Shown here: positions 45,477-54,259 of the stretch, piece after piece
Position numbering within the stretch: position 1 is the first letter of the stretch
Layout: each line of letters starts with the position of its first letter
From: a virus
Reading direction: 5' to 3' (one strand)
Length of the DNA: 64,000 bases
Virus record (IMG/VR): IMGVR_UViG_3300033049_000066
Span: 124,001-188,000 of that record
Translations under genes and position numbers: made by a program
The notes under the pieces: model-generated
Told to the model about the DNA's origin: nothing
Database searches by the model: none
The model's input: the letters and a program-made list of their open reading frames with translations, nothing else

Positions 45477-45991
45477 ATACTGCACAAGACATATTTGATC
45501 GCCTGAAGTACGACATCCAAATAGATGCCTGTGGTGACAAATTTTGGTACCAAAACGGTAAAAGACATAGAGATGACGGGCCAGCTATCGAGTACGCAGA
45601 TAGCAGCAAAGAGTGGTACAAGCATGGCGAAAGACATAGAACAGATGGACCAGCCGTTGAACAGCTAAATGGCGAGCGACATTGGTACAAGGATGGCAAA
45701 AGACATAGAGAAGATGGCCCCGCATTTGTATCAACAAATGGCACCAAGCACTGGTACAAGCATGGCAAATTACACCGAGAAGATGGGCCATCAATTGAGC
45801 TAGCAAATGGCGACCAACATTGGTACATAAATGGCAAAAGACACAGAGAAGATGGACCAGCTATTGAACAGGTAAATGGCGACCGAAGTTGGTACCAAAA
45901 TGGTGAAAGACATAGAGAAGATGGCCCGGCAATTGAATACTCAGATGGCACCAAGCACTGGTACTTAAATGGTGAAAGAATATACAAATGA
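45473..45991 (+). CDS. HREDGPA-repeat protein
   Basis: The third tandem member. The start at 45473 (MNTAQDIFDRLKYDIQ) follows an ATGA overlap. About 172 residues with six repeats. Confidence 0.8.
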   Translation: MNTAQDIFDRLKYDIQIDACGDKFWYQNGKRHRDDGPAIEYADSSKEWYKHGERHRTDGPAVEQLNGERHWYKDGKRHREDGPAFVSTNGTKHWYKHGKLHREDGPSIELANGDQHWYINGKRHREDGPAIEQVNGDRSWYQNGERHREDGPAIEYSDGTKHWYLNGERIYK

Positions 45992-46368
45992 ATACAGCAC
46001 AAGACACATGGGATTGCTTAAAATACGACATCCAAATAGATGCCTGTGGTGACAAATTTTGGTACCAAAATGGTGAAAGACATAGAGATGATGGGCCAGC
46101 TATCGAGTACGCAGATAGCAGCAAAGAGTGGTACATAAATGGGCTATCGCACAGAGATGATGGACCAGCTATTGAGTACGCGGATGGTGACAAGTTTTGG
46201 TACATAAATGGTAAAAGACATAGAGAAGATGGGCCAGCTGTTGAGCTAGCAAATGGCGGCCGAAGTTGGTTCGTTAATGGTGAATTACATAGAGAAGATG
46301 GACCAGCTGTTGAACTAGCAAATGGCGACCGAAGTTGGTACATAAATGGTAAAAGAATATATAAATAG
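45988..46368 (+). CDS. HREDGPA-repeat protein
   Basis: The fourth tandem member, with four repeats. Its first 150 bases are almost identical to those of the third member, a sign of recent duplication or gene conversion. Confidence 0.8.
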   Translation: MNTAQDTWDCLKYDIQIDACGDKFWYQNGERHRDDGPAIEYADSSKEWYINGLSHRDDGPAIEYADGDKFWYINGKRHREDGPAVELANGGRSWFVNGELHREDGPAVELANGDRSWYINGKRIYK

Positions 46369-46371
46369 AGG

Positions 46372-46400
46372 TTGACAGTATAGGTAAATACTGTTATAAT
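46372..46400 (+). promoter_or_regulatory. NAD-operon promoter
   Basis: TTGACA, 17 nt, TATAAT immediately after the HREDGPA cluster. It drives nadM-Nudix and probably the genes to 50464. Confidence 0.8.
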
Positions 46401-46428
46401 AAGTACATAAACATCAATTAGGGAGCCT

Positions 46429-47508
46429 ATGCAGATGATGAAAAAACAATACGATTTAGTCGTTTATATCGGCAGATTTCAACCAAGACACAACGGCCAC
46501 CGCGAAACAGAGCGGATAGCGTCGACATTAGCAGATAATGTGCTAATACTAATCGGGTCCGCAAATGGGCCTCGCACTACACGAAACCCCTGGACATACA
46601 AAGAACGTGCTGCTGAAATCCGCGAGGATTCCGAAGTCATGAATCTCATGATCGACGGATTAGATGATTACACGTACAATAATAACAAGTGGGTACAGCA
46701 AGTTGGTGAGAAAGTTCAACGTGCGATCGACAAGGTTATTGAAATTGATTTATACACTTCTTCACCGGATTCGCTCAGCAAAGGTGACACCGTTAACGTC
46801 GCAATTGTAGGGCATGATAAAGATCACACTAGTGATTATCTAAACAATTTCCCCCAGTGGGATTACATCGAAGTTCCAGCATATCCTTCAAGCACTGATA
46901 GAATTGATTCCACTAAAATTAGACAGCTAATGTTCAGTGGACAATTGTCATTTATTGACGGGGTGGTTCCGGGCAGTCAAGTCCGTGATTTTACAAAGTC
47001 CAAGGAATTTGCAGGATTACTTGACGAATGGAACTACATCGCAGAATATAAAAAAGCTGCTAGCGCCGCACCGTACGAAACGATCTACACAACCGTAGAC
47101 GCTGTCGTTGAACAAAGTGGGCACGTTCTGCTCGTTCAACGAGGCAGTTTCCCCGGCAAAGGCTTGTGGGCAATGCCCGGTGGATTTATTAATCCCAAGG
47201 AAAGAATTGTAGATGGCATTATTCGTGAACTACGTGAAGAAACAAAACTTAAAGTACCCGAGAAAGTACTGCGAGGATCAATCACGCACCGAGACGTTTT
47301 TGACGATGTCGAGCGTTCGACACGTGGGCGCACAATTACTCACACTGCGTTAATCCAATTAGATAATGCATCCTCATTACCAAAAGTGAAAGGAAGTGAC
47401 GATGCGATGAATGCCAAGTGGTTCTCACTTGCAGAGTTTGAAACAATGAAAAATATCATGTTCGAAGATCACTATTCGATTATAAAAAATATGCTGAGTA
47501 GAGCATAA
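46429..47508 (+). CDS. nadM: Bifunctional NMN adenylyltransferase / Nudix hydrolase
   Basis: This 359-residue protein has an N-terminal nucleotidylyltransferase domain (GRFQPRHNGH, the HxGH motif; late SSTDRIDSTKIR for the ISSTxxR motif) and a C-terminal Nudix domain (GGFINPKERIVDGIIRELRE followed by ET). The arrangement is that of NadM-Nudix enzymes, which join NMN and ATP to make NAD and hydrolyse ADP-ribose. With the Nampt at 48787 it completes nicotinamide to NMN to NAD. The start may be at the second or third Met. Confidence 0.93.
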   Translation: MQMMKKQYDLVVYIGRFQPRHNGHRETERIASTLADNVLILIGSANGPRTTRNPWTYKERAAEIREDSEVMNLMIDGLDDYTYNNNKWVQQVGEKVQRAIDKVIEIDLYTSSPDSLSKGDTVNVAIVGHDKDHTSDYLNNFPQWDYIEVPAYPSSTDRIDSTKIRQLMFSGQLSFIDGVVPGSQVRDFTKSKEFAGLLDEWNYIAEYKKAASAAPYETIYTTVDAVVEQSGHVLLVQRGSFPGKGLWAMPGGFINPKERIVDGIIRELREETKLKVPEKVLRGSITHRDVFDDVERSTRGRTITHTALIQLDNASSLPKVKGSDDAMNAKWFSLAEFETMKNIMFEDHYSIIKNMLSRA

Positions 47509-47538
47509 ACTATTGCGCGGAGTGCGCAGGAGAAAAGT

Positions 47539-47853
47539 ATGAAAATTATAGCAACCACAACCGAGAAGAACTTTTTAGTAGAAGCTACTGAATCTGAACT
47601 TATGACATTAGTTGGTCTCTCAAATACTAATAATGCACGGTCACAAGATTTTAAACATAGTCGGTTACGAGTTAATGGCGAAATTGATGTTAGTAAATTC
47701 GCCAAGACCGCATCTTATGTTCGGAGGATGGATGAGCAGAATTTACAAAGAATTAAGGAGTTTCTAACGGGCGCCATCGATAATATCGATGAGGCTACTG
47801 ACACTGTAAACAAAATAAACTTATTTGACATGTTAGGTGATGAAGATGAATAG
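47539..47853 (+). CDS. Hypothetical protein in NAD operon
   Basis: This 104-residue acidic protein has a helical C-terminus. It lies between nadM and nadA and overlaps nadA, so co-regulation is clear but its role is unknown. Confidence 0.6.
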   Translation: MKIIATTTEKNFLVEATESELMTLVGLSNTNNARSQDFKHSRLRVNGEIDVSKFAKTASYVRRMDEQNLQRIKEFLTGAIDNIDEATDTVNKINLFDMLGDEDE

Positions 47854-48769
47854 CCTACTACTCGCTCACTGGTACGCACCAGAGGCGGTGAAAGAAATGG
47901 CCGACTACGTTGGTGACAGTCTCGGACTGATACAAGAAGCGCAAAGGATCAACCCTGAGAGGCTAGTATTTGCTGGGGTGAAGTTCATGGGAGAAACAGC
48001 GAAGGTTATGCTCCCTGATACTACTGTCGTTATGCCGGATATCAACGCAACGTGTTCTCTTGTTACGCAAACTAACATAGAGGATTTATATGCCTGGGAT
48101 TCCGCAAATCGAGAGACCGCTAAGAAAAATGGGCGGGACGTTACTCACATTATGTACATAAACAGTTCTGTTGATATGAAGGCAGTTGCTGACATTATTG
48201 TTACATCAGCAAATGTAAATGCGGTGGTTGAGGATGAGATCGCCAAGGGCAATAAAGTCATTTTTAGCCCTGACAAAAACATGGGCAAATACATCAACCA
48301 AGAATTTAATTATGATATGACCGTGTTCTCGTCAGTTTGCGAAGTTCACGACGCATTTAACATTAACCAGCTTAACGAAGATATGGGTGGGTGGACGGAT
48401 GGTAGCAAATTCTTAGTGGCACATCCTGAGAGTCCAATTGAGGTATTAAACAAAGCTGATTTTGTAGGCAGTACTAACAAAATGCTACAGTGGATTATTG
48501 ATTTCCCGTACAAGGTAGGCACGATTTGGGTAGCGACTGAAGCCGGACTCTTGTTTGATATGAAAAAGGCGCGGCCCGGGCTTGACATTAGGCCGGTATC
48601 CGCGTATAATGGATGTATGTGCAATGAATGTCCTTATATGAAATTAAACACCATAGACGCGGTACAGCAAGCAATAAATGGTGCCAGCGGTACTGTTATT
48701 GATTATTTAACAGATGAGCAATTGGAAGCGGCACGTAAACCAATTGAACGTATGTTAATTCTTAACTAA
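47840..48769 (+). CDS. nadA: Quinolinate synthase
   Basis: This protein of about 309 residues matches NadA throughout: LAHWYAPEAVKEMADYVGDS, GVKFMGETAKVMLPD, CSLVTQ, MYINSSVDMKA, VCEVHDAF, VAHPESPIEVL, ADFVGST and CNECPYMKLNTID. The three cysteines that hold the 4Fe-4S cluster are all present. The enzyme condenses iminoaspartate and DHAP to quinolinate, the de novo NAD precursor. NadB and NadC are not in the window and would come from the host. Phage-encoded NadA is unusual. Confidence 0.93.
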   Translation: MKMNSLLLAHWYAPEAVKEMADYVGDSLGLIQEAQRINPERLVFAGVKFMGETAKVMLPDTTVVMPDINATCSLVTQTNIEDLYAWDSANRETAKKNGRDVTHIMYINSSVDMKAVADIIVTSANVNAVVEDEIAKGNKVIFSPDKNMGKYINQEFNYDMTVFSSVCEVHDAFNINQLNEDMGGWTDGSKFLVAHPESPIEVLNKADFVGSTNKMLQWIIDFPYKVGTIWVATEAGLLFDMKKARPGLDIRPVSAYNGCMCNECPYMKLNTIDAVQQAINGASGTVIDYLTDEQLEAARKPIERMLILN

Positions 48770-48786
48770 AATAGAGGAGCTCTATT

Positions 48787-50253
48787 ATGAACAAAATACA
48801 AAACATGTTCGCACCACAAGCGAACGACATAGCATACACAGAAGATAAGAAATTAAACATTAGCTTGATATGCAGAATTGACAGCTATAAATTTTCGCAT
48901 CCGTTTGCCTATCCGAACGATATAAACATTGATGGGATGACCTCATACGGTGAGACCCGCGTGTCACCAAAAGATACAATCGTTCCATTTGGTATGCAAA
49001 TGCTTCTTAAGCGTTATCTTACTCAGACAATTACAATGGCTGACATTGACGCGGCTGAGGATTTTAGCACCGCACATTTCGGCAGGACACTGTTTGATCG
49101 CAGTGCGTGGGAAAAAGTTGTCCGTGAATACGCTGGCAAGCTCCCGCTGATAATCAGAGCGGTTCCGGAAGGAACAGTCATGAATGGTAGCCAGCCCATC
49201 TACTCAGTTACAGTGCTAGACAGAGATTTGTTCTGGATGAGTGCCGGCTTTGAAACGCTCATCCAACGCGCGATTTGGTACCCGACGACGATTGCCACGA
49301 TGGATTACATCGTGCGCAATGAGATGGAAGCGTTCTACGATAAGACAGGGGCTGACAAATCTTTGCTCCCGTTCGCCCTGCATGATTTTGGAGGACGTGG
49401 GGTGAGCAGTGCGGAAACCGCCGAGATTGGTGGCGCCGCGCATCTTGTTAATTTTCTAGGCAGTGACACGGTCGAGGGCGTTCTTGCTGCGAATTTCTAC
49501 TACAAGGAAGAAATGAGCGGGTTCAGCGTGTACGCTACGGAGCATGCCATACAGTGTTCCTTCGGTAGCGGGACAGATGACGCGCTACGCTATCTTAGAC
49601 GACAGCTACGCAATGCCCCGCCGGGTTCCGTCGTAAGCATTGTTATTGACGGTTACGACGTGTATCGTGAAGCAAATCTACTATGCACCGTGATGAAGGA
49701 TGAGATTATCGCCAGCAAGGCAAAGGTCGTGTTCCGGCCGGACAGTGGGGACATGATGGAAATTATCCCTCGCTTGCTATTGATGCAATCAGAAGCATTC
49801 GGTACTACAAAAACTGCCGAGGGCTACTTACAAATAAATTATGTCGGGCTCATCCAAGGGGATGGAATTGACAGAGCGATTATTAGCGAGGTCTTGGATT
49901 TAGTTACGTTCTTGGGCTTTGCGGCTGATACGGTGATGTTCGGCAGTGGAGGCGCTTTGCTACAAAAAGTGAATCGTGACACGCTGAAATTCGCACAGAA
50001 GGCCTGCGCTATTCTCGTGGATGGTGAGTGGGTTGGTATCGCAAAAGACCCAATTACCGATCACGGTAAGAAGTCCAAGGAAGGGGTATTGACTCTCGCA
50101 AGAAATATCGAGAGTGGTGAGCTAACGACGGCGCGGTTAGACCAGGGGTCGTTGCCGGCGGGGATGGAAGACGCGATGAAGCTCGTGTACTTCAAAGGGG
50201 ATTTGTTCAATGAAATTACATTCGCAGAGGTCAGAAAAAATGTTATCAAGTAA
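48787..50253 (+). CDS. nadV: Nicotinamide phosphoribosyltransferase
   Basis: This 488-residue protein has Nampt-family length and motifs: DSYKFSHPFAYP at the start, YGETRVSP, FALHDFGGRGVSSAETAEIG, SVVSIVIDGYDVYREA, VVFRPDSGD and FGSGGALLQKVNRDT with late AKDPITDHGKKSKEG. It makes NMN from nicotinamide and PRPP, feeding NadM. Nicotinamide is exactly what NAD-cleaving defences release, so the pair can rebuild NAD. It is preceded by a strong ribosome binding site. Confidence 0.95.
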   Translation: MNKIQNMFAPQANDIAYTEDKKLNISLICRIDSYKFSHPFAYPNDINIDGMTSYGETRVSPKDTIVPFGMQMLLKRYLTQTITMADIDAAEDFSTAHFGRTLFDRSAWEKVVREYAGKLPLIIRAVPEGTVMNGSQPIYSVTVLDRDLFWMSAGFETLIQRAIWYPTTIATMDYIVRNEMEAFYDKTGADKSLLPFALHDFGGRGVSSAETAEIGGAAHLVNFLGSDTVEGVLAANFYYKEEMSGFSVYATEHAIQCSFGSGTDDALRYLRRQLRNAPPGSVVSIVIDGYDVYREANLLCTVMKDEIIASKAKVVFRPDSGDMMEIIPRLLLMQSEAFGTTKTAEGYLQINYVGLIQGDGIDRAIISEVLDLVTFLGFAADTVMFGSGGALLQKVNRDTLKFAQKACAILVDGEWVGIAKDPITDHGKKSKEGVLTLARNIESGELTTARLDQGSLPAGMEDAMKLVYFKGDLFNEITFAEVRKNVIK

Positions 50254-50464
50254 TACACAATATTCAAATTTTGTATCGAAGTCATGCAAGGGTGAGAAAT
50301 GTCACTGCGGGGCTGCCGCATCGCACAAGGTCGCGGAGGAGATTCTCTCGGATGATCCCTTGCTGAATTTTCGACATGAGCTCACTGCGTACGTTTGTCG
50401 GTCGTGCTTCACTAAAATTATGAGCGGGTGGAGAGACCCTGGAACAAACGATGACAAAATATGA
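50240..50464 (+). CDS. Small zinc-binding protein
   Basis: The start at 50240 (MLSSNTQYSNFVSKSCKGEK) overlaps the Nampt end. It has Cys pairs K-C-H-C-G and V-C-R-S-C, a probable zinc ribbon. 74 residues, overlapping the HNH gene. Confidence 0.6.
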   Translation: MLSSNTQYSNFVSKSCKGEKCHCGAAASHKVAEEILSDDPLLNFRHELTAYVCRSCFTKIMSGWRDPGTNDDKI

Positions 50465-50927
50465 CTTTTCAAATGTCTACGAGGATGAGGATGGCTGGTA
50501 TCGCTTTCACATCACCGACCTCAGTGGCACGGAATTTAAAAGTCAAGAATTCTTCACAAGCGCTGACGCACTTAAAGATTTAAAATATGTGCAGGGGTCT
50601 ATCCAAGCTACTGACGAATTTTTGCTAAATTTAAATGATGGATTCTGCCCTATATGTGGGCGAGCAAATGACGGTACTATGTCTGCGCATCATTTAGTTC
50701 CTAAATGTAAGAAGGGCAAGGACACTGTTAGCATCCATCGTGTCTGTCATGATGCGATTCATGCTACCTTCACCGACAAGGAACTTTCTCGAGATTTCAA
50801 CACGGTGGAGAAGCTGCTTGGGGATGCGCGAATACAGAAATTTGTGAGATGGGTAGAGAAGAAAGCTGCGAATTTCACAAATCCTAGCATTATGAGCAAT
50901 AAGAAGAACCCAAATAAACATAAATAA
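50451..50927 (+). CDS. HNH endonuclease
   Basis: This 158-residue protein has a compact HNH core: CPICGRANDGTMSAHHLVPK followed by CKKGKDTVSIHRVCHDAIHA. It is C-terminal to a small beta domain. It may be a free-standing homing endonuclease or a defence-related nuclease. Confidence 0.8.
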   Translation: MTKYDFSNVYEDEDGWYRFHITDLSGTEFKSQEFFTSADALKDLKYVQGSIQATDEFLLNLNDGFCPICGRANDGTMSAHHLVPKCKKGKDTVSIHRVCHDAIHATFTDKELSRDFNTVEKLLGDARIQKFVRWVEKKAANFTNPSIMSNKKNPNKHK

Positions 50928-50931
50928 GAGG

Positions 50932-50960
50932 TTGACTACTTATACAAGATGCTGTATAAT
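50932..50960 (+). promoter_or_regulatory. Sigma70-type promoter
   Basis: TTGACT, 17 nt, TATAAT, followed by a strong CTGGAGGGG ribosome binding site for the lipoprotein at 50998. Confidence 0.8.
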
Positions 50961-50997
50961 GTAATTACATTCTTACACTATCTCCTGGAGGGGAAAA

Positions 50998-51978
50998 ATG
51001 AAATATCTATATCTTTTAATATTTACAATCGCACTGGCTGGTTGTTCGGGTCAGGATGGCACCGGGACACAAGGATTACCCGGAAGAGACGGAACAGATG
51101 CTCCACTACCAGTAGTGGATCTGTGTTTAATTACGCTCCCTGAGAACAATTTGTTGCTTGGCATAGTGACAGAAGATATGACCATCACACTTGCTGATTC
51201 ACCATACAATGCCACTGGGAGTACGTTACGACTTGCGTCATATGTTACCCTTACTATCGAAGCCGGTGTTGAAATATACGGTGGATCTATTCTCGTTGAT
51301 GGCATACTAGAAGTGGCAGGCACAAAAGAACAGCCGGTTATATTTCACGATGCAGAGATTCAAGTTGCAAGCTACGAAGAAGGCACTGCGGAAATTAACA
51401 TCAACTATGCCGTGTTTAACAAAGGGAAGTTACTAACCAAAGAAAAACCTTATTTCAGCAGCTCGATTCGTAATTCTGTGTTTCAGAAAACAGATTCAAT
51501 ATTAATTTATCGGCCACTGTACGATATAACCGTGGAGAGAAACATCTTTCTTAATGCTGGTGGTCTTACGATCGGAACACAATCCGCTATAGTGACTGTT
51601 CGCAATAACTATATGTATAATCCGGTTATCGGCGGAACATCTGTTGGCGGGATTCTAAATGAGTTTGCTTATTCCGGCAGTGTCATTGTTGAATATAACA
51701 GTTTCGTAAATATATCAGAACAAGCGATTGGATATGCCTCCGATGCTGAAGCTGCGAGCATAGCTGCTGATTCCAATTATTGGGGCACGATTGATCCTGA
51801 CACAATCACTGATTTTATACTTGATAGTCAAGACAATGGCACTGATGTTGGTGACGGCGGAACCTACTATGGATTCATAATCGACAGCAATCCATTGATA
51901 GGTCATCATGCGCATACACCAATTCCTGCAGACTTAAACAATGACGGCGTGCCGGATGCTATAAATGCGTGTTTGTAG
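50998..51978 (+). CDS. Surface lipoprotein with beta-helix and Ca-binding tail
   Basis: This 326-residue protein has a lipoprotein signal (MKYLYLLIFTIALAGC), a short collagen-like GxxGxxG stretch (residues 24-33), a right-handed beta-helix region (about 60-250; IRNSVF, VERNIFLNAGG, VRNNYMY, VEYNSFVN) and a C-terminal DLNNDGVPDAIN EF-hand-like motif. It should be anchored in the outer membrane of infected cells. A role in superinfection exclusion or adhesion is possible but not shown. Confidence 0.75.
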   Translation: MKYLYLLIFTIALAGCSGQDGTGTQGLPGRDGTDAPLPVVDLCLITLPENNLLLGIVTEDMTITLADSPYNATGSTLRLASYVTLTIEAGVEIYGGSILVDGILEVAGTKEQPVIFHDAEIQVASYEEGTAEININYAVFNKGKLLTKEKPYFSSSIRNSVFQKTDSILIYRPLYDITVERNIFLNAGGLTIGTQSAIVTVRNNYMYNPVIGGTSVGGILNEFAYSGSVIVEYNSFVNISEQAIGYASDAEAASIAADSNYWGTIDPDTITDFILDSQDNGTDVGDGGTYYGFIIDSNPLIGHHAHTPIPADLNNDGVPDAINACL

Positions 51979-52030
51979 TAGCAACTAGCTAATCCAATCT
52001 AATTATCAAATCGAACTTGGACGTAATACA

Positions 52031-52927
52031 ATGAAATACCTTTATCTTTTAATAGCTGTGATGGCAATCTCATCGTGCAGTGGACCAAACAAGATCACCT
52101 TTACTGATACTGGGCGGTGGAGGTTGGCTGCTGACGCAGAACCAATTGTAGAAACCTTAGTAGGGCACGAGGTTGAAAATACCAAGCCCGAACCGGAAAT
52201 AGTCGAGCCCGAACCGGAAATAGTCGAGCCCGAACCGGAAGATTCAATCTATCTTCTCAATCCGGCGCTTTCACAAACACTAATTTACACAGGGCCGATG
52301 TCCGGCAAGGTAGACTTCGCAGTCGGGTCGCGTACTTTCATAGCGGATCAGATACGGTTTGCTCCAGCGGTGTGGGCTCGGTGTGATGGGGGTGGTTACG
52401 CAAGCGTAGAGGGTGATGAATGTACGCCTCTAGAAAATACTAATACCGCCCGGTGGGGGAAACTCACAAAGCAGATTGCTCCGTACTTAGAATCCGAGGA
52501 TGAGCCAGATGAACACACGCTGTTCACAGAAGCTGATCGCAATGTCATTGAAGTAATTGGTGGTACTCGCTATGGGGTACTGAGCTTAACTGCTGCTATT
52601 ACCAGTGTGCCATCAACACTAGAATCATCGCAGCGCGGGGAGATCTACACATTAAATCATAGCTGGCGGGGTTACCCTTCGTACCTGTCTGTAGAAACAC
52701 AAATTTCCGATGACAATGAATACGCCTGTACTAGAATTTTAATTACAGCACTGGGGTATTTTGCACTAGAGAATGAAATCCCGAGCATTATTGTGGATGA
52801 AATTATATGTGGAAATGAGCGCTATGATCTTGTGTTATCGAATGATTCAGTTGTATGGACTATGTTTTACCCGACATTCTCTATGGAAATTGAGCAAGTA
52901 ATTGCTAGTACTAGAATCGTACAGTAA
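52031..52927 (+). CDS. Lipoprotein with Pro-Glu repeat stalk
   Basis: This 298-residue protein starts MKYLYLLIAVMAISSC, closely similar to the preceding lipoprotein's signal, and has three P-E-P-E-I-V-E repeats (about residues 53-73) as a stalk. The C-terminal domain has four cysteines. It is probably an outer-membrane lipoprotein; no family is recognised. Confidence 0.7.
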   Translation: MKYLYLLIAVMAISSCSGPNKITFTDTGRWRLAADAEPIVETLVGHEVENTKPEPEIVEPEPEIVEPEPEDSIYLLNPALSQTLIYTGPMSGKVDFAVGSRTFIADQIRFAPAVWARCDGGGYASVEGDECTPLENTNTARWGKLTKQIAPYLESEDEPDEHTLFTEADRNVIEVIGGTRYGVLSLTAAITSVPSTLESSQRGEIYTLNHSWRGYPSYLSVETQISDDNEYACTRILITALGYFALENEIPSIIVDEIICGNERYDLVLSNDSVVWTMFYPTFSMEIEQVIASTRIVQ

Positions 52928-52940
52928 CCGCAAATAGAGG

Positions 52941-52969
52941 TTGACTTCCTGAGCTACTTGTCGTATAAT
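52941..52969 (+). promoter_or_regulatory. Repeat-type promoter cassette
   Basis: TTGACT, 17 nt, TATAAT with the ACAGTTAGA leader, driving 53002 and the TusE-like gene. Confidence 0.85.
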
Positions 52970-53001
52970 GTATATAACAGTTAGAGAAAGGAGCAAAGAT
53001 T

Positions 53002-53235
53002 ATGGGAATAACGATAGATCAACAAAATAAACTCGTAACGAAAGCTGAAACAAAGAAAGATGGGTGTTACAGATATGATGGGTTCGCATACCGTGTGCGT
53101 GACTGTGGCGTCACGCACATTGGTGGTAAAGGTGAGATTCTAGCATGTTATGGTAGTTTCAATGTATTCGTATCCAGATATGATTGGCACACAGATCATG
53201 ACAAAGTTGCACAAGACATCCTTCGTAAAATATAG
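53002..53235 (+). CDS. Small hypothetical protein
   Basis: This 77-residue protein has three cysteines and a beta-rich core (YRYDGFAYRVRDCGVTHIGG). No family is recognised. It follows the promoter cassette. Confidence 0.6.
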   Translation: MGITIDQQNKLVTKAETKKDGCYRYDGFAYRVRDCGVTHIGGKGEILACYGSFNVFVSRYDWHTDHDKVAQDILRKI

Positions 53236-53243
53236 GTAAAAAT

Positions 53244-53297
53244 ATGAAATTAACGAAACAAAGAGACATAGGCGATCTTAAGCCATGGCCTTGGTAA
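53244..53297 (+). CDS. Mini-ORF, partial duplicate of next gene start
   Basis: A 17-codon ORF starts MKLTKQRDIG. Its first 20 bases and ribosome-binding context repeat those before the TusE-like start at 53321, so it is a local duplication. Confidence 0.25.
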   Translation: MKLTKQRDIGDLKPWPW

Positions 53298-53320
53298 TTA
53301 ATCAGGAAATAGGTAAAAAT

Positions 53321-53617
53321 ATGAAATTAGCGACGGATGGAGATGGGTTTTTAATTGATCGCACTGACTGGACTGCTGAGGTTATGCTAGAGCTAGCTAA
53401 ACAGAGCGAAATTGAAATAACTGACGACGTACAGGTCCTGGTGACGCAGGTGAGGCAAATGTACGAAGATGATGGCGTGGTACCTGCATTGCGTGTTTTT
53501 AGCAAGGCTACAGGTGGTGATCGCAAAGGAACGCACTTAAATCAGATTTTTGACGGTGGTCCCATGAAAAAACTGGCGAAAATCGCTGGATTGCCCAAGC
53601 CAACTGGCTGCGTGTAA
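53321..53617 (+). CDS. TusE/DsrC-family sulfur carrier
   Basis: The start at 53321 (MKLATDGDGFLIDRTDW) matches the family N-terminus; an upstream in-frame ATG adds 12 residues. The 98-residue protein has the conserved DGFLxDxxDW start, ALRVFSKATGG middle, FDGGPMKKLAKIAGLPKPTGCV end, and the catalytic penultimate cysteine. The second DsrC cysteine is absent, so it resembles TusE, the last carrier in the 2-thiouridine relay for tRNA-Lys, -Glu and -Gln. That fits a phage carrying those tRNAs. Confidence 0.85.
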   Translation: MKLATDGDGFLIDRTDWTAEVMLELAKQSEIEITDDVQVLVTQVRQMYEDDGVVPALRVFSKATGGDRKGTHLNQIFDGGPMKKLAKIAGLPKPTGCV

Positions 53618-53673
53618 AATAGACAAAATACCTTAGATATTTACTAAGTCATTGATTCTTTGTAAATTAGAGG

Positions 53674-53702
53674 TTGACCTTTGGTGTTATATGTCATATA
53701 AT
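53674..53702 (+). promoter_or_regulatory. Repeat-type promoter cassette
   Basis: TTGACC, 17 nt, TATAAT with the AAGTCATTGATT upstream element, driving the run of small genes at 53742 onward. Confidence 0.85.
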
Positions 53703-53741
53703 GTATATAACAATTAGATAACAAGCAATGGAATAAAGATT

Positions 53742-53888
53742 ATGAATAAATCACAAACATTAATAAACGAAATCGCCAATGAAATTGCTGATTTAGTATA
53801 CGAACGCAATACACTAAGCAACGACGAAAGTGAAGTAATTGCACGAGAAATTATCGCGAAAGTATTAAAAACAGTTTTTAATAAATAG
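53742..53888 (+). CDS. Small helical protein
   Basis: This 48-residue, mostly helical, acidic-to-basic protein (MNKSQTLINEIANEIADLVY) is the first gene after the promoter cassette. No family is recognised. Confidence 0.5.
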   Translation: MNKSQTLINEIANEIADLVYERNTLSNDESEVIAREIIAKVLKTVFNK

Positions 53889-53898
53889 GAAGAAGATT

Positions 53899-54075
53899 AT
53901 GCCCAACTCCCAAGATAACGCAGAACGTACCACAAGCAGAGCGGTTTCCAGCTTGCATTTTTGGATGAATTTAGCTGATGATTGTGAAGCTGGTAGCGGT
54001 AGTGAAGCGTACTGCCTAAGAAATGCTCGTATTTGGGCAAAGCAAATTTTTTGTAAGGAGAGCTCCAATGGTTGA
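53899..54075 (+). CDS. Small protein
   Basis: This 58-residue ORF (MPNSQDNAERTTSRAVSSLH) has three cysteines. Its end overlaps the next start by 8 bases. Confidence 0.5.
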   Translation: MPNSQDNAERTTSRAVSSLHFWMNLADDCEAGSGSEAYCLRNARIWAKQIFCKESSNG

Positions 54076-54259
54076 AGTTAAAATTATAGCTGTAAATTTG
54101 CGCACCAATGAAGTGTATACCGATTATTCAATATTTTCTAGTTTTGAAAAAGCTACGGCGTGGGGTGATGCTGCTAACAAAGAGAACCCAGGTTCTGTGC
54201 TTGATGTAGTAGATGAAATCGACTGGAATCACACAGAAGACAAATACGAGTACAAATAA
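54068..54259 (+). CDS. Small protein
   Basis: The start at 54068 (MVEVKIIAVNLRTNEVYTDY) follows AAGGAGAGC and gives 63 residues. A small beta-alpha domain. Confidence 0.6.
   Translation: MVEVKIIAVNLRTNEVYTDYSIFSSFEKATAWGDAANKENPGSVLDVVDEIDWNHTEDKYEYK

Noticed and set aside
45096-46368. Regular repeats at 69-bp spacing resembling a CRISPR array
   Set aside because: The repeats are in-frame protein-coding units with a multiple-of-three period and no unique spacers, so they are a tandem protein repeat.
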